Source: Aquihabitans sp. G128 (lineage in GTDB: Bacteria; Actinomycetota; Acidimicrobiia; Acidimicrobiales; Iamiaceae). From it: a DNA stretch of 64,000 nucleotides. The stretch is taken from the NCBI RefSeq assembly GCF_019048865.1, contig NZ_CP077604.1, positions 4,340,001 to 4,404,000 of the forward strand, given 5' to 3'. Of the stretch, positions 39,658 through 47,218 are shown one piece after another; position 1 is the stretch's first letter, and every line of letters starts with the position of its first letter. The position numbers were made by a program, and so were the translations under genes. Under the pieces are notes generated by a model. That model searched no databases and was not told where the DNA came from. It saw nothing but the letters and a program-made list of their open reading frames with translations.

Positions 39658-40122
39658 TCAGGGGGCGGGGGACTCGACCTCGGCCTTGATGCGGTCGAGG
39701 GTGGCTTGCATGCCGTTGCGGTTGGTCTTGCCGCGGGCCCAGCCGAGGACGGCCCAGTAGAGCTTGAGGGGGAGGATCGGGGCGAGCTGGAACGACTCGG
39801 TGACGTCGGCGCCGCCGTCGGGGGTCGGCTCGATCACGTAGCGCCAGGTGTTGATGGCCCGGCGCTCGGGGCCGACGACGAAGGCGAACTCGCGGCCCGG
39901 GTCGCAGGCGGTGACCTCGCAGGGCGACCAGTAGATCGGGCCCTTGCCGTTGCGCTTCACGTGGCCGCGGAAGCGGGCGCCGACGGCCGGGCCGGTGGCG
40001 CCGTCGGTCCACTCCGCCTCGAACGTCTCGGGGCTGTAGCGGCCGATCTTGGTCACGTCGCTCACCAGGTCCCAGATGGCGTCGGGCGAGGCGTTCATGT
40101 GGACGGTGACCGAGTCGTGCAT
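39658..40122 (-). CDS. SRPBCC family protein (polyketide cyclase/dehydrase-like)
   Basis: START-like helix-grip protein of 154 residues that binds lipids or aromatic compounds in a deep cavity. Signature strands are SVTVHMNASPDAIWDLVSDV and GARFRGHVKRNGKGPIYWSP, then the long C-terminal helix GWARGKTNRNGMQATLDRIK. ATG 40122. No catalytic residue is diagnostic; many members carry or sense hydrophobic ligands. It stands alone, facing the AbiEi-like gene across hairpin H5. Confidence 0.88.
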   Translation of the reverse strand: MHDSVTVHMNASPDAIWDLVSDVTKIGRYSPETFEAEWTDGATGPAVGARFRGHVKRNGKGPIYWSPCEVTACDPGREFAFVVGPERRAINTWRYVIEPTPDGGADVTESFQLAPILPLKLYWAVLGWARGKTNRNGMQATLDRIKAEVESPAP

Positions 40123-40311
40123 GGCGGCAACCTACGTCGCCCGCACCGCGCAGAGTGCCTGGGCCTGCCGCAGGGCGCTCGGGGACGGGAGAGGGCGCAG
40201 CTCGCCGGAGCGGGAGGGGTCGTGATGGCGTTCCATCCATCGTGGGGATGGGCGAAGACGTGACGGGTGTCATACCATCTCCCCCGAGTCGGCGGCTCAG
40301 GGGAGATGGAC

Positions 40312-41217
40312 ATGGGGCGACATCGGGGGCGGGTCGGGCGTCGGCTGACGTGTGGGGCGGTGGCGGTGGTGGTGGTCGCGCTGGTGCCGAGGCCGGCGCT
40401 GGGGGCGGTGACGGCCAGTCCGCCGCTGCGCCAGGCGGTGCTCACCTACGACAGCCGCAGCACGGCCACCATGCGGGAGGGCACCCTCACCGCCGACGGG
40501 GGCGACCGGTACGCGTACCGGAGCGTCCCCGGCTCGTTCGACGCGTCGGGCCCGGGCAGCAACCGGGGCGAGAACCTGCGGGTGGCGTTCTGGCCGGCCG
40601 GCGTCCCGGTGGTGGCCGACAGCGAGAGCTGCGCGATCTGGACGTCGCAGCTGGGGCGCAACACCCAGCAGGGAGCGGCGTTCCGGATCCGCCTCGGCGG
40701 CGACGGCCGGCTGCGGGCCCTGACGGTGACCAAGAACATCCTCTACGGGGTCAACTGGGGCTTCAACTTCCACACGTGGGACACGAACCAGCGCCACAGC
40801 TACACCAAGTTCGGGGCGGTCCTGGCCGACGGGATGAAGGGGCCGGACGACCGTGCCCTGCCGCTGCCGTGGCACTTCTGCGCCCGCACCGTGGGGTCGA
40901 CCATGGAGATCAAGGTGTGGACCACCCACATGCGCGAGCCGGCGTGGGGCGATCCGCGCTTCGGTGGCAAGGTGGCCATCCCGGCCGGGTGGGAGGCGTC
41001 GGGCACCACGGGTTGGTACGTCGGCCACGTGCCGGCCGGCGGGTGGGCCGAGTTCGACGACCTGCGCACGTGGCGCTACCAGCTCACCGAGCCGGTGGAC
41101 CGCCCCACCGAGCCCACCGGTCGCACGGCGGGAGCGGTCTCGGCGGCCAGTGCGGGCGGTGCGGCCACGACCTCGCCGACGACCGCGCCGTCGGCGCTCG
41201 ATCCCGCTCCGGCGTAG
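40312..41217 (+). CDS. Secreted protein, paralogue of the lipoprotein at 13223
   Basis: Exported protein of 301 residues with signal peptide (LTCGAVAVVVVALVPRPALG) cleaved near ALGAVT. Shared blocks with the protein at 13223: CAIW, an NI-x-YG block (VTKNILYGVNWGFNFHTWDT), LPLPWHFCAR, IKVWTT, EPAW and GWYVGHVPAGG. ATG 40312 has GGGGAG 6 nt upstream. Unlike its paralogue it is not a lipoprotein and should be released or wall-associated. A concanavalin-like carbohydrate-binding fold is inferred. The final 40 residues are Ala/Thr-rich. Confidence 0.8.
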   Translation: MGRHRGRVGRRLTCGAVAVVVVALVPRPALGAVTASPPLRQAVLTYDSRSTATMREGTLTADGGDRYAYRSVPGSFDASGPGSNRGENLRVAFWPAGVPVVADSESCAIWTSQLGRNTQQGAAFRIRLGGDGRLRALTVTKNILYGVNWGFNFHTWDTNQRHSYTKFGAVLADGMKGPDDRALPLPWHFCARTVGSTMEIKVWTTHMREPAWGDPRFGGKVAIPAGWEASGTTGWYVGHVPAGGWAEFDDLRTWRYQLTEPVDRPTEPTGRTAGAVSAASAGGAATTSPTTAPSALDPAPA

Positions 41218-41307
41218 GGGCCGGGGCGCGCCGCTGCGGTGGGGTCGCTGGTGCGGCCCCACCGCAGCGGGTGGTGTGCGGGTGCTCGGCCCGGGTGGGC
41301 CGGACGG

Positions 41308-41994
41308 TCAGTGCGTGGTGCGGCGGAGGTGGACGACGCCGGCGCCGGTGATCAGCGCCATGAGGACGGCAGCGGCCACGGCGACCCAGGCGGCGATGCC
41401 GGCGATCATGCCGACGGTCGACCAGGCGTAGGCCGAGAGCAGCAGGCCCCGCAGCGTCTCGCCCTTGAACAGCGTGTCCCGCTGGCCCTTGAGCTCATCG
41501 GCGGTGGCCTGGAGCTTGGCGACGTCGGCCTTGCTGGCGCCGGCCTTCTCGGCCGCGGTGACCTTGGCGGCAGCGCCCCGGTCGTCGATCTCCGAGTAGG
41601 TCTTGCCGCCGGCGATGCCCTCGAGGTGGCCGGCGATGTAGCCGGCGTAGGCCTGGGCCTCGCTGCCGGTGGTGACCTGCTGGCCGGCGTGGCCCACGAG
41701 GTCGGTGCGTCCCTCGGCCACCAGGTCGGCCTTCGACGGGAAGAAGACGTTCTGCGACGCCAGCTCCTTGTGGACGTAGTCGTTCGAGAAGCTGTTGCCC
41801 CAGAGGAGCAGCCCGCCGGCCACGGCGAACACGATGGTGGCGATCACACCGAAGCCGATCAGCACCTCGTCGACCCGACGGCGGGGGAGGCGGACGAGCT
41901 CCTCGCCGGCGGCGGTCTTGGCGGCCGCCCTAGCGTCGGCCTTGTCGGCCTTCTCGGCTCGGTGGTTGCTGGCGGCGGTGGTCGTGGTGGTCAT
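41308..41994 (-). CDS. Membrane protein of unknown function
   Basis: Protein of 228 residues. A charged N-terminus (AEKADKADARAAAKTAAGEE) precedes helix 1 (VLIGFGVIATIVFAVAGGLLL); an extracytoplasmic domain (NDYVHKELASQNVFFPSKAD, YAGYIAGHLEGIAGGKTYSE) then a coiled-coil-like stretch, and helix 2 (GMIAGIAAWVAVAAAVLMAL) at the C-terminus. Start ATG 41994, upstream AGGGCAGGG. I recall similar proteins in actinobacteria without function. Confidence 0.78.
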   Translation of the reverse strand: MTTTTTAASNHRAEKADKADARAAAKTAAGEELVRLPRRRVDEVLIGFGVIATIVFAVAGGLLLWGNSFSNDYVHKELASQNVFFPSKADLVAEGRTDLVGHAGQQVTTGSEAQAYAGYIAGHLEGIAGGKTYSEIDDRGAAAKVTAAEKAGASKADVAKLQATADELKGQRDTLFKGETLRGLLLSAYAWSTVGMIAGIAAWVAVAAAVLMALITGAGVVHLRRTTH

Positions 41995-42157
41995 GGTGCC
42001 CTGCCCTTCTCGTGCGAACCGATCGGCTGACTGGCTGCACCTCGAACGTACGGAAGGGCCGGTTCGGGCAGTAGGGCCGAAGGTCCCAACGGGCGACGGC
42101 GCCGGTCGCACCGGGGGGTGGCCTTCAGAACGGGGCGTTGCCGCCGACGGTGAGGGG

Positions 42158-42559
42158 GTGGGGACCGACGGCTTCGAGCGCAGCACCGGGGTCTGGCGGG
42201 AGGATCCGCCACGCATCGGTCGCCGGCATCGGGTGGGCGTCGGCGTGTCGTGGCGCATCCCGTTGGCCGAAGGGGCCATGGAGCGGCGCTCGCGCAAGCG
42301 GCAGGAGGCCGAGGCCCACCACGCCATCCTCCACGACCTCTCCGTCTCCGGCGCCCGCCTCTTCGCCCCGCTCGACGAGCGCATCACCCAGGGCTGCCTG
42401 CTCCAGCTGGAGCTGGGCGGCGAGTGGACGGCGGTGCAGGTGGCCTGGATCGGCGACTCGCCGGCGCCCAAGGCCCAGTGGTGCGGCGTCCAGTTCGTCC
42501 ACCCCAGCCAGAGGTTCATGGCCGAGGTCTTCCAAGCGATGGATGCCGTCGAGCCCTGA
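42158..42559 (+). CDS. PilZ-domain-like protein
   Basis: Protein of about 133 residues whose second half matches PilZ domains that bind cyclic di-GMP. The R-x3-R type motif may be RRHR (with RVGVGVSWRIPL), followed by HDLSVSGARLFAPLDE, the D/N-x-S-x2-G signature, and LQLELGGEWTAVQVAWIG. VQFVHPSQRFMAEVFQAM ends the domain. GTG 42158 is the best start but another GTG in the same frame is possible. Cyclic di-GMP would be a plausible ligand. Confidence 0.72.
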   Translation: MGTDGFERSTGVWREDPPRIGRRHRVGVGVSWRIPLAEGAMERRSRKRQEAEAHHAILHDLSVSGARLFAPLDERITQGCLLQLELGGEWTAVQVAWIGDSPAPKAQWCGVQFVHPSQRFMAEVFQAMDAVEP

Positions 42560-42616
42560 GGGCGAGCGACGACCGGCTCGGCGCAGCCGGCCTCGAGTAA
42601 CGGGCCGAGCCGCACA

Positions 42617-42647
42617 ACGTCTGATCGCCCACCTCGCAGCGACAACT
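42617..42647. repeat. 31-bp flanking repeat, left copy
   Basis: Reads ACGTCTGATC followed by GCCCACCTCGCAGCGACAAC and T. The right copy at 43488-43518 matches at 29 of 31 positions, with 21 nt identical (42627-42647). Confidence 0.9.
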
Positions 42648-42654
42648 CGTCGCC

Positions 42655-42660
42655 TAGCTT
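42655..42660 (+). promoter_or_regulatory. -10 element TAGCTT
   Basis: TAGCTT ends 6 nt before ATG 42667, suggesting a leaderless transcript. It lies just after the left repeat copy. Confidence 0.42.
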
Positions 42661-42666
42661 CTGTGC

Positions 42667-43395
42667 ATGGGGCGAGGGTTGGTGCTTGCAATGGCGGTGC
42701 TGTTAGTCGCGTGCGGCGCGTCCGGGCCGGAGCAGACGAAGGCGAAGGTCGAAGGGAGTGGGCTCGAGCGGTCGGAGACTCTCGGCTTGGTACCTGCGCT
42801 TCACCCTGAGTGCGGTCAGCTAGGAGCTGCTGTGGCGAAGTACTTGCAGAGCGGAGACGCAAACGATCAGCCTCGGATCGAGCAGAGCTTCGCCGCCAAG
42901 CGTGCGGAGATCCTGAAGGCACCCGATGAGGCGCAGGCTGGGCTCGCCCGCTCTGAGGCGTCGAGCGCGATTGACCGATGCGACGCCTCCCTCGCCAAGC
43001 AGGAACGCGACGCCCAGGTTGCCGCCGACCGCGCCGAAGCAGAGCGCCAGGCACAGGAGGAGGCGGACCAGCGGCAGGCCGAGCAGGATGAGCAGGACCG
43101 CCTTGCCGAGCAAGAGGAGGCCGATCGCATCGCGGCGTACGCAGCTTCGTGCAAGGAGCACGGTGGCCACGTGGACGAACAGGATGAATGCAGGGTCGAC
43201 TACCCCGGTTACGAGGATCAGGCGGTTGCGATCCTCGACGATGGAAGCTTCGATCAAGCCACCGCTGACGCCAATCGCTCGGACTGCGAGACGGCGAGCG
43301 AGGACGCTCGGTTGGGATCCGAAGAGGGCGTGCCGTGGAGCCAGCAGCCGGAATACCACGCCGACTCAGGGGTCTGCTTCTACGGCAACCCCTAG
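42667..43395 (+). CDS. Coiled-coil lipoprotein on a repeat-flanked segment
   Basis: Exported lipoprotein of 242 residues: short signal with lipobox LLVACG at residue 16, then a helical region, a long Glu/Gln/Ala-rich coiled coil near residues 115-160 (VAADRAEAERQAQEEADQRQ), and a Cys-containing C-terminal region (CKEHGGHVDEQDECRVDYPG). Third codon positions are visibly richer in A/T than the neighbours. It lies between two 31-bp repeats. Function unknown. Base composition and repeats suggest a foreign insertion. Confidence 0.75.
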   Translation: MGRGLVLAMAVLLVACGASGPEQTKAKVEGSGLERSETLGLVPALHPECGQLGAAVAKYLQSGDANDQPRIEQSFAAKRAEILKAPDEAQAGLARSEASSAIDRCDASLAKQERDAQVAADRAEAERQAQEEADQRQAEQDEQDRLAEQEEADRIAAYAASCKEHGGHVDEQDECRVDYPGYEDQAVAILDDGSFDQATADANRSDCETASEDARLGSEEGVPWSQQPEYHADSGVCFYGNP

Positions 43396-43487
43396 TGGCT
43401 CGATGCCTGACTGGCGAGAGGTGTCAGCCGGCGTCGGGTGGGGGCCAGGTGAAGCGGGCGTCACGCCGGCGGTGCCCGAGGCACGCC

Positions 43488-43518
43488 ACGTCCGATTGCC
43501 CACCTCGCAGCGACAACT
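43488..43518. repeat. 31-bp flanking repeat, right copy
   Basis: Reads ACGTCCGATT followed by GCCCACCTCGCAGCGACAAC and T. Ends 34 bp before the stop of the next gene. Confidence 0.9.
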
Positions 43519-43551
43519 GGCGTCGCAGCCCGGGCCGCCAGCCGAGGAGCG

Positions 43552-43986
43552 TCAGGCGTGGGGGAAGTCTTCGCCGGTGAACTCCTTGGGCTCGACCATG
43601 ACCAGCCAGTTGCCGGAGTTGTCGCGCAGCACGGCCTCGATGCCGTAGGGGCGCTCCGACGGGGGCTGGACGAACTCGACGCCCTTGGCGACGAGGTCGG
43701 CGTGGTCGCCGCGGCAGTCGGTGGTGGTGACGCCGAAGCCGCTCATGGAGCCGGCGGCGAGCGAGCGGCGGACGGCCTCGGCCAGCTCGGGGTTGGCGGG
43801 CGGGCCGGGGACCATGAGGGTGACCTCGAGGTCGGGCTGGTCGGGGTGGCGGATGGTGCACCAGCGGAAGCCGTCGCCCATCTGCACGTCGGTGTGCTCG
43901 ACGAAGCCGAGCTTGTCGAGGTAGAAGGCCTTGGCCTCGTCCTGGTCGGTCACCCAGAGGGTGATGAGCGAGACGTTGGTGATCAC
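43552..43986 (-). CDS. VOC family (glyoxalase/bleomycin resistance-like) protein
   Basis: Metal-binding vicinal-oxygen-chelate protein of 144 residues with two beta-alpha-beta units. It starts GTG 43986 (GGAG 6 nt upstream) and reads MITNVSLITLWVTDQDEAKA. Fold strands are FRWCTIRHPDQPDLEVTLMV and the second half has GIEAVLRDNSGNWLVMVEPK. His and Glu ligands of the metal site are present but the reaction is unpredictable. It follows the AraC gene on the same strand and is likely its target or co-operon partner. Confidence 0.87.
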   Translation of the reverse strand: MITNVSLITLWVTDQDEAKAFYLDKLGFVEHTDVQMGDGFRWCTIRHPDQPDLEVTLMVPGPPANPELAEAVRRSLAAGSMSGFGVTTTDCRGDHADLVAKGVEFVQPPSERPYGIEAVLRDNSGNWLVMVEPKEFTGEDFPHA

Positions 43987-44082
43987 GTGGGCTCCTGCGG
44001 TTCGGGCGGTCGACGGGGTGGTCGAGGGCGAGGCGGCCGACGGGGGTTTGCCCAGGTCGGGCGAGGTCGGTCGGCCGTGAAC

Positions 44083-44529
44083 CTACGGGTGCTCCTGTGC
44101 CGGTGGCTTCTCCGAAGTTGCGGGATCCGGGAGGCGGTCGCTGAGCCCGTGCATGAACACGTAGCAACCGGGGATGCGGGGTGCGCCGGTGGCGGCCCAA
44201 CGGGCTTGGTAGGCCGATGGCGACACCCCCACCAGCTGGCGGAACTTGGCGCTGAAGGAGCCGAGGCTCGAGTAGCCCACGAGCAGGCAGACCTCGGTGA
44301 CGGTGAGGTTGGTGGCCCGCAGCAGGTCCTGGGCCCGCTCGATGCGCCGCTCGGCCAGGTACAGCGCCGGCGTCTTGCCGTAGACGGCCGAGAAGCAGCG
44401 CAGGAAGTGGTACTTCGACACGCCCGCCTCCGCCGCCAGCGCCCCTAGGTCGAGCGGCTCCGCGTACGACCGGTCCGCCAGGTCCCGCGCCCGCCGCAAC
44501 GGCACCAACAGCTCATCGGGCACCCGCAT
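44083..44529 (-). CDS. AraC family transcriptional regulator
   Basis: DNA-binding protein of 148 residues made almost only of the two AraC helix-turn-helix motifs: LDLGALAAEAGVSKYHFLRC near residue 26 and NLTVTEVCLLVGYSSLGSFS near residue 73, followed by the GVSPSAYQARW ending. It has no ligand domain, so it may act constitutively or bind a partner. Located just upstream of the VOC gene, which it may control. Start ATG 44529. Confidence 0.9.
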   Translation of the reverse strand: MRVPDELLVPLRRARDLADRSYAEPLDLGALAAEAGVSKYHFLRCFSAVYGKTPALYLAERRIERAQDLLRATNLTVTEVCLLVGYSSLGSFSAKFRQLVGVSPSAYQARWAATGAPRIPGCYVFMHGLSDRLPDPATSEKPPAQEHP

Positions 44530-44605
44530 CGCCCCGCAGTCTCGCGGTCGGGGGTTGTGGCTGACGTCGCAGGCGGCTCGGACGGGTGACGTGGGAGGGT
44601 GGGGG

Positions 44606-45880
44606 ATGCGAGTCGAGCAGGTGGCGCTTCCGGTCTTGCGGTGGGTGAACGGCAAGCCGCGGCTGGCGCCGGCGCTCGATCGGCTGCTGCAGCCGTTCAA
44701 CCCGTTCAGCCGCACGCTGAACGTCGACCCGTACCCGGCGTACGAGCGGTTGCGGGCCGAGGGGCCGATGGTGTTCCACCGGGGGCTCAACACGTGGCTG
44801 GTCACCAGCCACGAGCTGTGCGAGGAGGTGCTGCGGTCGCCGGCGTCGGTGGACCGGGGGGACCTGTTCGACGTGGTGTCGCCGTGGTCGAAGCTGTCGC
44901 CCACCGAGCGGGCCACGTTCACGCGGTCGCTGCTGCTGGTGGACCCACCGGACCACACCCGGCTGCGGAAGCTGGTGTCGAGGGCGTTCACGCCGCGGAC
45001 GGTGGAGCGCATCGAGCCCCGGATCCGCGAGATCGCCGAGGGCCTGGTGGCCAAGGCGGCGCTGGAGGACCGGGTGGACCTGTTCGCGGCGGTGTTCGCC
45101 CCGCTGCCGATCTACGTGATCGGCGAGCTGCTGGGCATCCCCGAGGACGACTGGGACCGGCTCAAGGGCTGGTCCGACGAGCTGGCCAAGGTGATCGACC
45201 CGGTCGACGCCTTCGTGCCGGCCGAGATGGCGCGGGCGGTGGCCGAGCTGGACGAGGCGCTCGACGGGTGGATCGCCGTGCGGCGGGCGGCGCTGGGCGA
45301 CGACCTGCTGTCGAAGCTGCTCGAGGCTGAGAGCGACGACGGCGGCGGACGCCTAGACCGGGCCGAGCTGCGGTCGATGGTGGCGATCCTCATGACGGCG
45401 GGCCACGAGACCACCAGCGGCCTGCTGGGCAACGCCGTGGTGGCCCTCGACGGGCGGCCGGACCTGCGGGAGCGCCTGGCCAGCGATGCCGACGTGGCCG
45501 GTCCGGCGGTGGAGGAGCTGCTGCGCTTCGACAGCCCGGTGCAGAACACCGACCGCATGGTCCAGGAGCCCATGACGGTGGGTGGCTGCGAGGTGAAGCC
45601 CGGCCAGCAGATCACCATGCTGATCGGCGCCGCCAACCGCGACCCCCAGCGCTTCGACCGCCCCGCCGAGCTCGACTTCGACCGCCCCGACAACCGCCCG
45701 TTGAGCTTCGGCCACGGCATCCACCACTGCATCGGCGCCGCCTTGGCCCGGCAGGAGGCAAAGACCGTCCTCCCCCTCCTCTACCGCGAGCTGCCAGCGC
45801 ACCGTGTCGACGTGAGTGGCGTGCGGTGGAAGCGCTCGATGACCTTGCGCGGCCCGGTGCGATTGCCGGTCCAGCGCTGA
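44606..45880 (+). CDS. Cytochrome P450
   Basis: Haem monooxygenase of 424 residues, soluble bacterial type. The haem-binding motif FGHGIHHCIGAALARQE lies near residue 370; the oxygen-activation motif is AGHETT near residue 260 and the ExxR motif EELLRFDSP near residue 305. ATG 44606 has GGGAGGGTGGGGG upstream. No ferredoxin or reductase lies nearby, so electrons come from unlinked genes. It is divergent from the AraC/VOC pair. Possible roles include fatty-acid, terpene or xenobiotic oxidation. Confidence 0.93.
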   Translation: MRVEQVALPVLRWVNGKPRLAPALDRLLQPFNPFSRTLNVDPYPAYERLRAEGPMVFHRGLNTWLVTSHELCEEVLRSPASVDRGDLFDVVSPWSKLSPTERATFTRSLLLVDPPDHTRLRKLVSRAFTPRTVERIEPRIREIAEGLVAKAALEDRVDLFAAVFAPLPIYVIGELLGIPEDDWDRLKGWSDELAKVIDPVDAFVPAEMARAVAELDEALDGWIAVRRAALGDDLLSKLLEAESDDGGGRLDRAELRSMVAILMTAGHETTSGLLGNAVVALDGRPDLRERLASDADVAGPAVEELLRFDSPVQNTDRMVQEPMTVGGCEVKPGQQITMLIGAANRDPQRFDRPAELDFDRPDNRPLSFGHGIHHCIGAALARQEAKTVLPLLYRELPAHRVDVSGVRWKRSMTLRGPVRLPVQR

Positions 45881-45893
45881 TCGGGCGGCTTGC

Positions 45894-46586
45894 TCAGCTG
45901 GTCTTCTTCTCCTTGCCGTAGCGAGCCTCGGCAACCGCGTTCTGACGGCCAATGGACGAGAGCTCGGGGTGCGCGGCGGCAACCGGCTCCGGGTCGGTCT
46001 CGGAGAGGAGCTTGCGGACCTCGGCACGGGTCAGGCCGTCGAGCGCCTCGGCAGCCTCGGTGGCGCCTCGACCCTCGACCTCGGCGTGCCCGTCGGCGAA
46101 CCGCAGCGACTCCTGCGTGCTGATGGGCCGCCACCCCTCGCCGGCCCATTCGACGAGCGGCACCAGGAACCGCTCGCCAACCTCGAACCTCGCCGCACCC
46201 GTGGTGCCGACCGGGTCGTGGCCCTTGGTGGTCCAGCCCGACGTGGTGAACGTGGATCGCTCCGGCACCGCCGCCGGCCCGAGCCCCTGGTACAGCACCT
46301 CATCGATCTCGACGGTGACCGTCCGCTGCTGGAACGGCTCGTGGTGCCGCTCCTCCGCAGCCGTCAGCGGGATGGCCTCCTCCCCGGTGACCTCGACGAT
46401 GGCGACCGCATCGGCGTAGCTCACCCAGTCGACCAACGTCTCGTGCGCCATCGCCTCCAGGTCCGGCTCCGCCAACCTCCGCATGTCGCCATCCGCATCG
46501 CTGTAACCGCCGCAGGCACCTAGGGCCAGGAGTGCCGCCACGGCCAATGGGGACCAGCGGGAGACGGCAAGGGAATGAGCAGCCAC
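45894..46586 (-). CDS. Lipoprotein of unknown function
   Basis: Exported lipoprotein of 230 residues, start GTG 46586, lipobox LGAC near residue 24 (SPLAVAALLALGACGG). The body is beta-rich (VAIVEVTGEEAIPLTAAEER, QRTVTVEIDEVLYQGLG) and the C-terminal third is helical and charged (EAAEALDGLTRAEVRKLLSE). Convergent with the P450 gene, 13 bp apart. No family recognised; a substrate-binding or enzyme-inhibitor role cannot be told. Confidence 0.78.
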   Translation of the reverse strand: MAAHSLAVSRWSPLAVAALLALGACGGYSDADGDMRRLAEPDLEAMAHETLVDWVSYADAVAIVEVTGEEAIPLTAAEERHHEPFQQRTVTVEIDEVLYQGLGPAAVPERSTFTTSGWTTKGHDPVGTTGAARFEVGERFLVPLVEWAGEGWRPISTQESLRFADGHAEVEGRGATEAAEALDGLTRAEVRKLLSETDPEPVAAAHPELSSIGRQNAVAEARYGKEKKTS

Positions 46587-46656
46587 CCGCTACGTTCTGG
46601 TCGCTCTTTTGTTGGCTGTCAAACAGCGTCTCTTCGTTCCGGACATCTCGGACACG

Positions 46657-46674
46657 TTCGAGGTTGACCTCGAA
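46657..46674. promoter_or_regulatory. Palindromic operator candidate
   Basis: TTCGAGGT-TG-ACCTCGAA, an 8-2-8 perfect inverted repeat, 76 bp before the start of the two-gene operon at 46751. It could be a repressor or controller-protein site. Confidence 0.5.
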
Positions 46675-46750
46675 GCACAGGCTGAGAAGGACCCTCCGGC
46701 CCGGTCCTGCCATCCGCGCGGGGCCGTTCCTTCGCTGCGAAGCTGGCCGC

Positions 46751-47218
46751 ATGTCGTCTGATGCGGTGATCCTTGGTGTTGCGGGATTGGTCGTATCTGG
46801 CATCGCGGGCCCTGGGGTTGCGTCCGTCTTGTCGCGCGCTGCTCTCACCCGCCAGTTCCGTCGGGAGGATGCTGCGGAGTGGAAGACCGGGCTCCGGCAG
46901 GTATTGGATAGCTCCGCAAGTGCACTCGGGAGCGCAGCGACCAACGTGCGCCTTGCCGTCGCTGGGGCGGATCAGGCAGCGGAGCTTCAAGAGATCTTCG
47001 TCATTGGACAGCGCCTTCGACTCTGGCTGCCATCGTCGCACCCGGTGGTCACGTCGTATGAGGCATGTCGCGAGTCACTGCTGGAAATCGCCAAGGCGGC
47101 GGTTCCTGATCCCGACTTTGCCGGATTTGAAGCCGAGCGCGAGGTCTTTTTGACAGCCGCGAGAACTGCGCTGGCAGCCCCATTGCCGACCTCCGGGAAG
47201 GTGCCCGTTGGATCTTGA
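46751..47218 (+). CDS. Small membrane-tethered protein, partner of the YejK-like gene
   Basis: Protein of 155 residues with one N-terminal hydrophobic segment (AVILGVAGLVVSGIAGPGVA) and a helical body (WKTGLRQVLDSSASALGSAA, LLEIAKAAVPDPDFAGFEAE). The C-terminus overlaps the next gene by 11 nt, so both are made together. Base composition is less G/C-rich than the rest. No family recognised. The pairing with a nucleoid-associated-like protein just upstream of a restriction system suggests a shared defensive or chromosome-linked role. Confidence 0.68.
   Translation: MSSDAVILGVAGLVVSGIAGPGVASVLSRAALTRQFRREDAAEWKTGLRQVLDSSASALGSAATNVRLAVAGADQAAELQEIFVIGQRLRLWLPSSHPVVTSYEACRESLLEIAKAAVPDPDFAGFEAEREVFLTAARTALAAPLPTSGKVPVGS

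Noticed and set aside
42667..43395. Phage or integrative element between the 31-bp repeats
   Set aside because: The segment holds a single lipoprotein gene with no integrase, transposase or tRNA; repeat-flanked cassette is as far as the data go.
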